This document shows, in pieces, positions 10,226-19,008 of a stretch of DNA of 64,000 bases. The stretch lies in contig JAUJOZ010000003.1 in the NCBI GenBank assembly GCA_030447415.1, forward strand, positions 1 through 64,000, read 5' to 3'. The stretch comes from Thermomicrobiales bacterium. GTDB taxonomy: Bacteria; Chloroflexota; Chloroflexia; Thermomicrobiales; UBA6265. The position numbers and the translations under genes were made by a program. The notes beneath the pieces were generated by a model. That model worked only from the letters and a program-made list of their open reading frames with translations. It had not been told where the DNA came from and did no database searches. The number at the start of each line of letters is the position of its first letter. Positions within the stretch are counted from its first letter, which is position 1.

Positions 10226-11434
10226 CTACTGGTACATCACTACATCCGGCGACGGGTCGAGGGTGACGACCTCCTCCGGTGACATGAGCGGATCATCCTG
10301 ACGGTAGAAGAGCTTGATGCCACCAAACTCGATCGGTTCGTCCCGGACCAGGAGGTTGTAGACCTCGGTTTTTAAGGCTGGCTCACCGTGGCCGTCGGCG
10401 TTGATGACGAGCTGGACGCCGGGTACGGGGTAGAGCTGGTCCTTGTCGCGGATCATCTGGTAGACGAACTGGTGAACGACGAGCACCTTCGGTGGCAAAC
10501 CGAGCTCGGCCGAGATCGCAGCCAGCGTTTCCTGAGCGTAGGTGATGGCCCAGGCGTCGATCCCGCCAAAGTCGATCCCGGGCGTCTCCCCTTCCGCGAC
10601 CGCGAACTCGGGGTCGAGCGCCAGGTGGACGTGCGGCATCTCTAAAAAGGGACGGACCTTCTCGATCTCGTTCGCCACTGTGTCCCGACCGATCTGAACG
10701 TCAAGGAAGAGGAGGATGTTGTTGTCGGCGGCGAACTCGGCGTACTCCCGCATGGTCTCCATGTCGGTCGAGAGGAGGTACGTCCCATCGGCGCCCGGGT
10801 CGCGCTGAGCCACGGTGGCGATCACCTCGAAGGCGATCATCACCGGCCGGCTAGGGTCGGCCGCCTCGTAGGCGGCGGCCTGCTCCCGCAGCTTGACCAG
10901 GAGTTCCTCCTTTTCGTACTCCCCGAGGATGCCCATGGTGCTGTTATGGGGGTGACCGTAGTAGGTGAGGAGACGGTACCGCGGCAGGAGCGAATCACCA
11001 AGCTCACCCCCCGCGCTCGCCGGCGTTTGGGCGGAGGCGAGGTTGGGTGCCGGCACGTACGTCGGTGTCGGTTCGGGCGTGGCGGTGGCGGTCGCAGGTG
11101 CCGTGGGAGCGGTGACCGTCGCCGTCGAGGTCGCCGCGGCGGCGGCGGTGGCGGTGGCCACGGCCGTCGTCGCCGCGGCGAGGGAGGCCGACTCGTCAGT
11201 CGCTGGGTCCGTCGGGGCGGCCAGGCGGGCCGGCGGCACGCCACCACCGGCCATCGCGGCGCCGGCCGCAAGAACGAGGACGAGGGCCGCGCTAAGCAGG
11301 CGCTCGGAGGGAAACCACACGGGAAGGCCCGGGAGGCGGCGCTCCGGGACGGGGGCGGGCGCGTTAATCCAATCGGTGGAGAACGGAGCCGGCCCCGCTC
11401 GCCGTGGCGCGCGCGTCGCTACGCGAAACGGCAC
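10226..11434 (-). CDS. Secreted or anchored protein of unknown function with Ala/Thr/Pro linker
   Basis: Up to 402 residues. A hydrophobic segment at about 47-65 suggests a signal peptide or N-terminal anchor preceded by an unusually long N-terminus, so the true start may lie inside; the GTG at 11434 has no good ribosome site. Residues about 70-135 are a low-complexity Ala/Thr/Pro/Val linker, typical of a cell-surface spacer. The C-terminal 260 residues form one compact domain (LLTYYGHPHNSTMGILGEY, LLFLDVQIGRD, VHLALDPEFAV, VLVVHQFVYQMI, GIKLFYRQDDPLMSPEEVV). I recall this domain as conserved but uncharacterised in Actinobacteria and Chloroflexota; the alternating strands and helices suggest a TIM-barrel-like fold. 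The reaction is unknown. Confidence 0.75.
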   Translation of the reverse strand: MPFRVATRAPRRAGPAPFSTDWINAPAPVPERRLPGLPVWFPSERLLSAALVLVLAAGAAMAGGGVPPARLAAPTDPATDESASLAAATTAVATATAAAAATSTATVTAPTAPATATATPEPTPTYVPAPNLASAQTPASAGGELGDSLLPRYRLLTYYGHPHNSTMGILGEYEKEELLVKLREQAAAYEAADPSRPVMIAFEVIATVAQRDPGADGTYLLSTDMETMREYAEFAADNNILLFLDVQIGRDTVANEIEKVRPFLEMPHVHLALDPEFAVAEGETPGIDFGGIDAWAITYAQETLAAISAELGLPPKVLVVHQFVYQMIRDKDQLYPVPGVQLVINADGHGEPALKTEVYNLLVRDEPIEFGGIKLFYRQDDPLMSPEEVVTLDPSPDVVMYQ

Positions 11435-11789
11435 AACGCGGCCCTAGCCGTTGCCGTGGGCCGCAGGTTCACCACGCGGCCGGGCCCCGGGCTCCGCGCT
11501 GGGCTACTGACATGTGGCGGGATGAAAGGCTCGCGGGTCGCCACCAGTCCTCCGCGTCGAATCACCGCCGGTCGCGGCGGACACCGCATCGAACGGCGGC
11601 GCTGACGACCGAGCCGTGCTTCGGGCAGGCGTGCCACCCGGCCCAACCGGGCCACGATAGGACAGAAGTCCTACATGGCACCCCGAAGCGCAGCGCGGAG
11701 CATGCCAGATCAGGTCGTGGGTGGCAAGGTCGGGCACCACAGACGGCGGCAGGGCGCGGGCCGTGACAGGAGCATGGCATGCATGGCGC

Positions 11790-11829
11790 GTTCTTGCCGG
11801 GAGCGAGGCACTTTGGTTCCGGCAAGAAC
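11790..11829. repeat. 11-bp perfect inverted repeat
   Basis: GTTCTTGCCGG (11790-11800) is repeated in reverse complement as CCGGCAAGAAC (11819-11829) with an 18-base spacer. It lies in a gene-poor region with no intact gene nearby, so it could be a leftover terminator, a binding site or a mobile-element end. No second copy was seen in the window. Confidence 0.55.
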
Positions 11830-11897
11830 ACCACCCAACGCGCCCAGTGAACGGAGGACACGTGTCTGGCGCCAACTCCCTCTTGCCGTCCGCGGCC

Positions 11898-11955
11898 GCC
11901 TCCGAGTAGTGCACGAAGATTGGCGCACCGACATTAGCCCAATCCCCGAAGACGC
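11898..11955 (-). pseudogene. Remnant of an L,D-transpeptidase C-terminus
   Basis: Read on the minus strand, this stretch gives VFGDWANVGAPIFVHYSEA. It closely matches the last residues of the intact L,D-transpeptidase at 14436-16034 (FFWDWANVGTPVYVHR). A TAG stop lies in the same frame about 50 bases upstream, and the catalytic SHGC segment is not present. It is most likely the tail of a dead paralogue. Confidence 0.5.
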
Positions 11956-12421
11956 GGACCGCCGTGCCAGCCCCTGCCCGCTGCTACCGATGGTTGTGGA
12001 GGTATGCAGGGAGTTGAGCTTGCCATCCAGGTCCGATGACGCCTTGTGTCGCCGCATCGTGCCCCGTCCGTGACCACGGCGTGACCACGAGGGCTCCCGC
12101 TCGATCGTCATGGCGCGGGGCTTTAGGGCATCGGTCGGCGGACACCGTACGGTTCCGTCGGATCGGCCCACATCATGACTTCCGAGTCACGGGTGAGGAA
12201 GCACCGACGGTGGGCCCGACCCGCATACCGCGACCGACCGATTGATGGCGTCCGGTAACTCATCATGACAGCCATGTGTTGAGACGCTGAATTCGTGGTG
12301 GGTTTTGAGACAGCGCGTCGCGCCCAGAGCAACTTATCGGGAAGCACGTCGAGGGTAGTTGCACTAACGGCCGTTCACGAGATGTAAAGCGTGCAATGCC
12401 CGTTCCGTGGCGCACCACCAG

Positions 12422-12760
12422 TCAGCGGAGCCCAAGCTGCTCCAAGCGGCCGAGGGTGTCCTCCAGCCCCCAGGCGTGGACGATCCTCCCCTCCCTGAGG
12501 CGGAAGATGTAGACCTCGGCGACGGCCTCGACGCGGCGCCCGGTCGCCGCGTGCCCGAGCCAGTCGCCTAGATGCGTCCCCGAGCAAGTGAACCGCCCGA
12601 CGACCTGGTCGTCCTCGGCGATGAGCGCGACCACGTCCATGTGGACGTCCGGGAAGGAGGCGCGGAAGGGGGCGATCCAGCGTTTGGCGACGGCAGCGAG
12701 GCGCGGCGCGTAGAGTTCGTCGACCACATCCATCCGGCCGGCGTTGAGCACCTCGTCCAC
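12422..12760 (-). CDS. SnoaL-like/ester cyclase family protein, possibly 5'-truncated
   Basis: 112 residues of the SnoaL (NTF2-like) family: DEVLNAGRMDVVDELYAP, DVVALIAEDDQVVGRF, and a C-terminal YIFRLREGRIVHAWGLEDTLGRLEQLG, the usual end of the ester cyclase group. Most relatives have about 10-20 more N-terminal residues. Here the frame can be read back only through RRQRRLVDEV to a TAA, so only GTG codons are available as starts and there is no clear ribosome site. It may be a shortened but working gene or one broken at the 5' end. Members act on small substrates or have unknown roles. Confidence 0.6.
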   Translation of the reverse strand: MDEVLNAGRMDVVDELYAPRLAAVAKRWIAPFRASFPDVHMDVVALIAEDDQVVGRFTCSGTHLGDWLGHAATGRRVEAVAEVYIFRLREGRIVHAWGLEDTLGRLEQLGLR

Positions 12761-12857
12761 CAGCCGCCGTTGCCGTCGCCGCCCCCGACCGGGCCGTGCC
12801 GGTTACCCAAGCCGGCCGCAACGGCATCATCGGATCTGAGTCCCAGCTCCCGCTGGA

Positions 12858-13679
12858 TCAGGCACCGAGGTACTGCACCACCTGAATCGGGTAACCATCG
12901 CCGTCGGCGACGATCATGTCGATCCCGCCCCAATCCTGCTCGGTGACGTCGACGAGGATTCGGGCGCCGCGTGCTCGGAGCACGGTAGCGGCCCGCCCGA
13001 TGTCGGCCGTCTCGAAGCTGAGCCGCACTGGGTTGCCCTCGGTGCGCCCCCCTCGCCACGCCGGCGCCGGCTGCCCCCCACCCTCCAGGAAGAGCAACGC
13101 CCCGCCAGGTCGTTGCCGGAACACGACCCGCCCGTCACCCGCGTCTTCTGAGCGCAGCACCATCACGTCCGCGAAGAAAGCCGTCTGCCCGGCCACGTCG
13201 TGGGCCTTCGTCTTGACCCACCCGAGGTGCGGGTGGCGCAGGCCCAATGCGGACCCGGCGACCTCCAAAGGTGCCGGACGCGGCCGGCCGACGTCGCGGA
13301 GCGTGGCGGAGGGAAGCTCCTGGACCTGGACCAGCGACCACCGGATCCCCTCGGGAGCCACCAACTCGATTCGGTCGCCCCACCCGCTCCGCTCGACGTC
13401 ACCCGCGAACGTTGCACCGCGGGCCTGTAGCTCGGAAATCGTGCCTAGCAGGTCCACGACGTGGATGGCGGGTCGGTTCGCCCGCCCGCGCCCCCACGGC
13501 CGATCACCCGGGGGCGGCCCGCCTTCGCCGAACAGCTCCCAGACCAGACCTGTGGTCTCCAGGAACGCCCAGTTCTCCTTGGCGTCCCGCGCCTCCACGC
13601 CGAGGATCTGCGTGTAGAAGCGCAAGGAGCGGGCGAAGTCGGCGACCGCCACGCCGACGAAGTTCAACGTGAAGTCCAT
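12858..13679 (-). CDS. Two-domain VOC family protein
   Basis: 273 residues with two vicinal-oxygen-chelate units. The first (about 5-120) begins FVGVAVADFARSLRFYTQILGVEA, the second (about 150-270) begins LGWVKTKAHDVAGQTAFFADVMV and ends DGYPIQVVQYLG. Two-module VOC proteins include ring-cleaving dioxygenases and glyoxalase-like enzymes, but the metal ligands cannot be assigned with confidence here. The ATG at 13677-13679 follows GGGAGGTGGACCC, a good ribosome site. It lies 97 bases upstream of the SnoaL-like gene on the same strand. Confidence 0.8.
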   Translation of the reverse strand: MDFTLNFVGVAVADFARSLRFYTQILGVEARDAKENWAFLETTGLVWELFGEGGPPPGDRPWGRGRANRPAIHVVDLLGTISELQARGATFAGDVERSGWGDRIELVAPEGIRWSLVQVQELPSATLRDVGRPRPAPLEVAGSALGLRHPHLGWVKTKAHDVAGQTAFFADVMVLRSEDAGDGRVVFRQRPGGALLFLEGGGQPAPAWRGGRTEGNPVRLSFETADIGRAATVLRARGARILVDVTEQDWGGIDMIVADGDGYPIQVVQYLGA

Positions 13680-14168
13680 GGGTCCACCTCCCGGAGGGAA
13701 CGTGCGCCATTCGCAGGTCGAGCCACCAGCCGACCCGTCCGTCGTCGCCCCTCAGTGTGCGCCGCCAGTTGAGCGGGCGCATCGGCGAAGGTACGTCGTG
13801 GTCGAAGGGGGGCCGCGGGGCACTGCAGCCTGCTGCCGTTCAGACGTCCCTGCCGTAGGGCTGCTCCACGGTCCACATTAGGAAGGACGCACCAAGGAGG
13901 ACCGTTGGGGGGAGATCCAGCTATTTCTCTCAGGCCATAGTTACGGGCATCAGGGCACGATAGCGGCCATTGCGGGAATACTCTGCTGGGCGCAACGTCA
14001 AAGCGGCGGCGTCAGCCGGACGTCTCAGCCGGCACCAAGCGACGCTGGCTTCGTTGGGTGAGGTTGGCTCGACCGCGCGACCCGGCCGGTTGCTGAACAT
14101 TTGACCGCACGCGCCCAGGTGACGCCGTTCCACCTGGACGGCGCGGGCCGTCGGCCCCGGCCGAGCCG
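13680..14168. other. Intergenic region, nothing recognised
   Basis: About 0.5 kb with only short overlapping frames and no convincing ribosome sites. It presumably includes the promoter of the two-domain VOC gene. Confidence 0.45.
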
Positions 14169-14372
14169 TTACCGCAGCGTCCGCAGCTGTCGCAGCAGGC
14201 TGAGGCCGTCGCGGCCCAATCGGCTCTCCGCCAGCTTGGCCCCGGCTACCCAGTCGACGGCAATCCCCACCACTGTCGCTGTCCGTCCCGTCGGCGCCAC
14301 GCCCAGGAGCGGGCCGGCGTGGGTGCCATGCAGGACGACACGGATCGCCACCTTGTCGCCCTCCGTAACCAC
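14169..14372 (-). pseudogene. C-terminal fragment of a SnoaL-like/ester cyclase gene
   Basis: 67 residues that match only the second half of the SnoaL/ester cyclase family: VTEGDKVAIRVVLHGTHAG, LLGVAPTGRTATVVGIAV and a tail ending in LSLLRQLRTL. The helical first half, which forms part of the cavity in this fold, is missing, and upstream sequence in any frame does not restore it. It sits directly beside the 3' end of the L,D-transpeptidase gene. It is related to, but not a copy of, the SnoaL-like gene at 12422-12760. Confidence 0.65.
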
Positions 14373-14435
14373 GCCATCGAAGCACGAGTCGCGAGCCGTC
14401 GATCACGGGCTCGTTGCTGGCGTAGGACTGCGAGT

Positions 14436-16034
14436 TTAGCGGTGGACGTAGACCGGGGTGCCGACGTTGGCCCAGTCCCAGAAGAAGCGAGCGTCGTCGA
14501 GGAGCAGGTTGAGGCAGCCGTGGCTGCCGGGCCGACCGATTGTTTCGTTCGTCCGCCACCACGCGAAGTGGATGGCGTGACCGCGCTCCGTGAAGTACTG
14601 AGTGAAGAGGACGTCTTTGAGCTCGTAGAAGTGCTCGGCGCCGATCGCGCCGCTGGTCATCGTCTCGTTCGCGACGCGCCAGAGGATGTGGTAGAAGCCC
14701 GGCGGCGTTTCCCAACCCGCCATGCCGGTCGTCGTCTCCGTGACGCGGACGGGGGTCCGCCCCTCGTAGGCGACCATGATCTGTTGGGTCAAGTTGACGT
14801 CGATCCAGTTACCGGCGCTCGGCGCGTCGGCCGGTAGCGGCGGCGGCGCGACGGATCCCGTGCGGCCGACGTTTCGCCCGTAGACAAAGCGATTGGGACC
14901 GATCTGCGCCCACAAGTCGGCTCCCTCGAACACCTCCTCGCCCTCCACCCAGGCGGTGACCTTCAGCGGGTCGCCGTACTCCAGTTCCTCGACGACGCGG
15001 GCTTTCGTGCTTGGCTGAGCGCGGACGTTGGTCTCGCCGAGCGCCGCGCCCTGCCACACCTTCGGGTCCCACTCGGCCGTGGAGATCGTCGGCAGCGGCG
15101 GCGCCTGACGGAGATACTCGGCCGAGACCCAACCGGCGTAGCCGTCCACGTACCCCGGCACCCAATCCCCGTAGTCGCCGGGTGCGGCGATGAATTCCGC
15201 GTTGTTGGGCAGCAACGCAACCATTTCAGCGTCGAGACTCGGCGCGGCGCGCAGGCGCAACCCGTCGGAGGCGTTGACGAGGGTGGTGGTGCCGCCGGTG
15301 GGCGGCGCGGGCTGGAAGGCCGGATCGGTGAGCAGGCCGTCGGTTTCCGCCTGCAGTTCCCCCACCGGGCGCAAGAGCACGCCGTCCACCCCGTGATCCT
15401 CAAGCACGGCCCGCTCGAACACCTGGGCGCTCGCATCCGATTCCGAGTCAGCGAACGGCTCCGAGACCGGGAGGCCGAACAGCGTCTCGCCGCCCACGCT
15501 GGTCCAGAAGTCGGCCAGGCGACCGGAGAGGGTGTGGCCGGTTTCCGGGAAGTATTGGCAGTCCGCTCCCCGACCTGAGCAACCGGCCACCTTGGCCCGA
15601 GCCGGGCGCGGAGCCTGGGCGTCGCGCTCCTCCTGGCTCAAGGGCTGACCCTGGACATCGTAGGGCGGCTCTAAAGTAGGGTCATAGATCAGCGTCAGGG
15701 TGGCAAAGGTCTGGAGGATGCCGCCGGCCCCCTCGGCGTAGCGCTCCTCAGACAGGGGCAGGCCAAGGACCGCCTCCCCCCCGGCCGCTTGCCACCGGGA
15801 AAGGAACGGCTCCGCCAGGTTGTGTCCCGTTTCAGCGAAGTAGCGGCTCTGGGTGACGGGCACCTCCTGAGCGGCAACCCGACGTGCGCCCAACCCGGTC
15901 GACAGCGCCGTCGCCCCGACGATTGCCAGGACGGCAACCGCCACGAGGAGACGGAAACCGGGCCAACACGCCAAGCGGGAACGCATTGAAATGGACCGGC
16001 GAGCCGGTCGCGGACAGGAAAGACGCCGAGCCAT
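14436..16034 (-). CDS. Secreted L,D-transpeptidase (YkuD domain) with SH3-like repeats
   Basis: 532 residues. An N-terminal signal or anchor (about 20-48, LLVAVAVLAIVGATALSTGLG) exports it. Next come two similar segments (about 55-100 and 145-190: RYFAETGHNLAEPFLSRW, QYFPETGHTLSGRLADFW), a motif common in Chloroflexota surface proteins, then SH3-like wall-binding modules (GLRLRAAPSLDAEMVALL; TNVRAQPSTKARVVEEL). The C-terminal YkuD domain (about 395-532) carries HAIHFAWW and the active-site SHGC at about 504-507, so it should cross-link peptidoglycan-type peptides or attach proteins outside the membrane. The start at 16034 is supported by AAGGAG; longer upstream reading is of low quality. It is divergent from the cupin gene. 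Confidence 0.9.
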   Translation of the reverse strand: MARRLSCPRPARRSISMRSRLACWPGFRLLVAVAVLAIVGATALSTGLGARRVAAQEVPVTQSRYFAETGHNLAEPFLSRWQAAGGEAVLGLPLSEERYAEGAGGILQTFATLTLIYDPTLEPPYDVQGQPLSQEERDAQAPRPARAKVAGCSGRGADCQYFPETGHTLSGRLADFWTSVGGETLFGLPVSEPFADSESDASAQVFERAVLEDHGVDGVLLRPVGELQAETDGLLTDPAFQPAPPTGGTTTLVNASDGLRLRAAPSLDAEMVALLPNNAEFIAAPGDYGDWVPGYVDGYAGWVSAEYLRQAPPLPTISTAEWDPKVWQGAALGETNVRAQPSTKARVVEELEYGDPLKVTAWVEGEEVFEGADLWAQIGPNRFVYGRNVGRTGSVAPPPLPADAPSAGNWIDVNLTQQIMVAYEGRTPVRVTETTTGMAGWETPPGFYHILWRVANETMTSGAIGAEHFYELKDVLFTQYFTERGHAIHFAWWRTNETIGRPGSHGCLNLLLDDARFFWDWANVGTPVYVHR

Positions 16035-16301
16035 CGCTGCTCCTTGGGAAACCTCGTCGCGGACCCTGCCCACCGCCAAGCGAGGTGGTTCGTAGACCAC
16101 CTGATGAGGTGGGCGTGACGCAAAGGGATGGCCACCGCAGCCGTCGGTGGCTTCACCTTGATCTACGAATGGAGCGGGGTGTCGGTCGCATCGAAGCGGG
16201 GTGGTCCGAGCACGGTGCCGGGCGTGGTGGCATAGACTGCCGTCGCGGCTACGCTCAGAAGCCTGGGCGGCGCGGGGGGAAGCGGGGCGGGGAGGACCGG
16301 C

Positions 16302-16694
16302 GTGGGGAGGAACGCGAGGCGGATTGTCCACGCCGAGGTGCCGGTGCGCCGCAGCCCGAGCGGGCTGCCGATCCAGCACCTTGTGACAGCCGCGGACGGG
16401 TCGAAGACGCTATTCCTCGGCCGGCAATGGCTGCGGCCGGGGGAGGAAGTCGTCCGCCACACGCACCCGGTCGAGGAGATCCTGACCTTCCTTGATGGCA
16501 GCGGCGAGGCGACGCTCGGCGACGATCGCGTCGTGGTCGGTCCGGGAGTGAGTCTCTACATCCCACCCGAGGCGGTCCACGGCTTCCGCAACACGGGAGA
16601 CGAGCTCATGCACCTTCTCGTCGTCTTCCCAACCCCGCGCTTTGCCGCGACAACGCTGGTCGGGGACCACCGAGGAGAAAGGACGCAGGACTGA
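16302..16694 (+). CDS. Cupin-domain protein
   Basis: 130 residues, a single conserved beta-barrel. The metal-site motifs are clear: RPGEEVVRHTHPVEEILTFL (His-x-His and Glu) and IPPEAVHGFRNTGDE (second His). Such small cupins are isomerases, dioxygenases or binding proteins, and the substrate cannot be told. The GTG start at 16302 follows GGGGAGGACCGGC. Divergent from the L,D-transpeptidase gene across 267 bases; the asparaginase gene follows 111 bases downstream. Confidence 0.8.
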   Translation: MGRNARRIVHAEVPVRRSPSGLPIQHLVTAADGSKTLFLGRQWLRPGEEVVRHTHPVEEILTFLDGSGEATLGDDRVVVGPGVSLYIPPEAVHGFRNTGDELMHLLVVFPTPRFAATTLVGDHRGERTQD

Positions 16695-16805
16695 GGGGCG
16701 AAGGGTGCCCCGCGAACACACCGAACCAAGGAAATGGCTACCGGCTCGCGCGCGCTGTAGCACGTTGGCCGAGCGGACCACGCGGGCAAACGGGAGGGAA
16801 CGGCG

Positions 16806-17825
16806 ATGCCGGTGGTGCTGGCGGAGGCGACCCGCGGCGGGGAGGTGGAGAGCGTCCACCACGGCGTGGCGGTGGTCGTGGACGTGGAAGGGGAGGTCGT
16901 GGCCGCGGCGGGCGATCCGGCGCACGTCGCCTATTTCCGGTCGTCGGCCAAGCCGTTCCAGGCGGTGCCGCTCGTGGAGAGCGGGGCGGCGGACGCCTTC
17001 GGCTTCATCCCGGCGGAGTTAGCGCTTGCCTGCGCGTCTCACCACGCCGAGCCGCGCCACCAGGCCGCGGTCGCCGGGATGCTCGCCAAGATTGGGGTGG
17101 CAGCAGAGGCGCTGCGGTGCGGCATCCCCCTCCCGATCGACTCCGTGGAGGCGGCGCGGGTGGCCGCCGGGCTCGTGCCGGCAACTTCGCTCCAGTGCGA
17201 CTGCTCCGGTAAGCACGCGGGGATGCTGGCGACCTGTGTCCACCTCGGGTACCCGCTCGACACCTACCTCCACCTGGATCACCCGCTGCAGCAAACGGTC
17301 TTAGACCTGATGGTCGAGGTTCTGCGCCTTCCACGACCCGCCATCCGGCTGGGGACTGATGGGTGCGGCCTGCCGACGTTTGGCGCGCCGATGCGCGCCT
17401 TCGCGACGGCCTACGCGGCGTTCGCGGTCCCCAATCGCACACCGGCGGGCCACGGTCGCGAGCATGCCCCGGCGTTCGACCGCTTGCGCCACGCGATGAC
17501 CGCGCATCCCGAGAACGTCGCCGGCACGGGCGCGCTCGTCACCGACCTGATGGCGCTGTCCGGCGGGAGGATCGCGGCGAAGAGCGGTGCCGAAGGGCTG
17601 CTCTGCCTGGCGGTGCCGGAGCGCGGCTGGGGCATCGCCATCCGGATCCTGGACGGGTCGTTCCGCTCCCACGCGGTCGTCGCCATCGCGCTGCTGGAGC
17701 AGCTTGACCTGGTGGAACCGATGGTCGTGGCGGAACTCCGAGCCCACCACGACCCCGTGCTGCGGAATCATGTCGGCCGCCAGGTCGGTGAGCTGCGGGC
17801 GCCGTTCCGACTGGAGGGGAAATAG
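16806..17825 (+). CDS. Asparaginase II (thermolabile, Rhizobium etli type)
   Basis: 339 residues, covering the full Asparaginase_II family. It hydrolyses L-asparagine to aspartate and ammonia in the cytoplasm and is unrelated to the E. coli type. Family features: FRSSAKPFQ (Ser46-Ser47-x-Lys49, the serine-lysine catalytic group), CDCSGKHAGML in the middle (conserved Cys and Lys near the active site), GTDGCGLPTFG, and AAKSGAEGLLCLA towards the end. No signal peptide. The ATG at 16806 has GGGAGGGAACGGCG upstream. It ends before a strong bidirectional hairpin terminator shared with the convergent peptidase gene. Confidence 0.9.
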   Translation: MPVVLAEATRGGEVESVHHGVAVVVDVEGEVVAAAGDPAHVAYFRSSAKPFQAVPLVESGAADAFGFIPAELALACASHHAEPRHQAAVAGMLAKIGVAAEALRCGIPLPIDSVEAARVAAGLVPATSLQCDCSGKHAGMLATCVHLGYPLDTYLHLDHPLQQTVLDLMVEVLRLPRPAIRLGTDGCGLPTFGAPMRAFATAYAAFAVPNRTPAGHGREHAPAFDRLRHAMTAHPENVAGTGALVTDLMALSGGRIAAKSGAEGLLCLAVPERGWGIAIRILDGSFRSHAVVAIALLEQLDLVEPMVVAELRAHHDPVLRNHVGRQVGELRAPFRLEGK

Positions 17826-17918
17826 TCGGCAGAGGCAACCCCGGCGAGTCGTCGCCGTGTTGCCCACCGCCTTGCCGATCTGGGGCACCGAGCCTACCGC
17901 CAGGGCGCTGAATAGGCG

Positions 17919-17944
17919 GAGGGGGCGGCACGAGCCGCCCCCTC
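17919..17944. terminator. Bidirectional hairpin terminator
   Basis: Perfect 11-bp stem GAGGGGGCGGC (17919-17929) and GCCGCCCCCTC (17934-17944) with an ACGA loop, followed on the plus strand by GTTCATTT. It sits between the convergent asparaginase and YugP-type peptidase genes, the expected place for a shared terminator. Confidence 0.75.
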
Positions 17945-17982
17945 GTTCATTTCGGGCCCCGATGGCTATCGGTTCCTCGAAT

Positions 17983-18732
17983 CTACTCGTCGCGGCGCCC
18001 ACCGAAGACGAGCATGACGTAGTAGAGCAGCGTCAGCAGCGAGGCCGCGAAGCCGGCGATGTAGGTCCAGGCCGCGTAGAGCAGCGTCAGCAGCGAGGCC
18101 GCGAAGCCGGCGATGTAGGTCCAGGCCGCCGCGTCGAGCACCTTAGCGACGCCCTGGCCTTCCTGGACGTCAACGATTCCCGCCCCGGCCAGCGCCTGCT
18201 TGGCCCGCCGGGTAGCGTCGAACTCCACGGGCAGCGTGATCAGCGCGAAGACCGTCGACAGGGCGAAGAGCATGATGCCCAGAACGGCGAGGTCACGACC
18301 GAGCCCCAGGAAAAGACCGGCGATGATCAACAGGTAGCCGATGTTGGAGCCGATGCCGACGAGCGGGACGATCGCGGTTCGCGCTTGCAGCGGCGCGTAG
18401 CCCTTCGCGTGCTGGATGGCGTGTCCCGCCTCGTGCGCCGCGATGCCGACCGCCGCCACCGAGGGGACACCATAGACACCCTGCGAGAGGCGCAGCGCCC
18501 GCTTACGCGGGTCGTAGTGGTCGGTCAGCTCGCCCGCGATCGGCTCGACCGGCACGTTGAACAGACCGTTGCTGTCGAGCACCCGCCGCGCCGCTTCGGC
18601 GCCGGTGATGCCCTGCATGTTGCGGACCTTGCTGAACTTGGCGTAGTTGCCCTTGACCTTGCTCTGTGCCCAGAGCATGAAGGCCAGCCCAGGCAGCATG
18701 AACAGGAAGTACAACGGGTCAAAAAAGAACAT
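17983..18732 (-). CDS. YugP-type membrane zinc peptidase with duplicated C-terminal segment
   Basis: 249 residues, family Zn_peptidase_2 (YugP). A membrane segment opens the protein (PLYFLFMLPGLAFMLWA), then a soluble part with VGIAAHEAGHAIQH, the HExxH-type zinc site, and two further hydrophobic segments (about 120-165). The last part contains AAWTYIAGFAASLLTLLY twice in tandem; most relatives have one copy, so this protein is about 18 residues too long and probably has one more membrane pass or a longer terminal hairpin. Role in the family is unclear (membrane protein turnover is assumed). Poor ribosome site, but the start fits the family. Confidence 0.85.
   Translation of the reverse strand: MFFFDPLYFLFMLPGLAFMLWAQSKVKGNYAKFSKVRNMQGITGAEAARRVLDSNGLFNVPVEPIAGELTDHYDPRKRALRLSQGVYGVPSVAAVGIAAHEAGHAIQHAKGYAPLQARTAIVPLVGIGSNIGYLLIIAGLFLGLGRDLAVLGIMLFALSTVFALITLPVEFDATRRAKQALAGAGIVDVQEGQGVAKVLDAAAWTYIAGFAASLLTLLYAAWTYIAGFAASLLTLLYYVMLVFGGRRDE
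18022..18129. repeat. 54-bp perfect tandem duplication inside the YugP-type gene
   Basis: Bases 18022-18075 are repeated without mismatch at 18076-18129. The unit is a multiple of three, so the frame is kept and 18 residues are doubled. Identity of the two copies means a very recent duplication or an assembly artefact. Confidence 0.9.
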
Positions 18733-19008
18733 CGGTTACCGTCCTTCTCCTTCCCGGCGGCCCGCTCACCCGCCCCGACCGCTTGGTCGGCGCGGCGGGC
18801 CGTCCGGCCGCGTTGTCGGTCCGACAGCGCGCACCTAAGTTTACGCTATCCGGGCGCTTCATGGATGGCCCGCGCGAGCGGCCGGCGCGGTCAGCCGGGC
18901 ACGTGCTACAGCACCGGTGGTCCGCTTGCGGCTAAGCTAGAGCGCGCGGGCGTTCCTGCCGATTTGAGCCCGCCACCCGCCACGCGGACGCTGGAGTCAG
19001 CCCTACCC

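Larger units (their letters stand above)
11435..12421. other. Gene-poor, decayed region
   Basis: Nearly 1 kb without an intact gene. Open frames on both strands are short and lack ribosome sites or domains. Two things stand out: an inverted repeat at 11790-11829 and a short stretch on the minus strand near 11.9 kb that still reads like the end of an L,D-transpeptidase. The rest is not recognised. Confidence 0.6.

Noticed and set aside
17587-19008. Long plus-strand extension upstream of the polyprenyl synthase
   Set aside because: It runs antisense through the YugP-type peptidase gene and has no family signal before the ATG at 19009.
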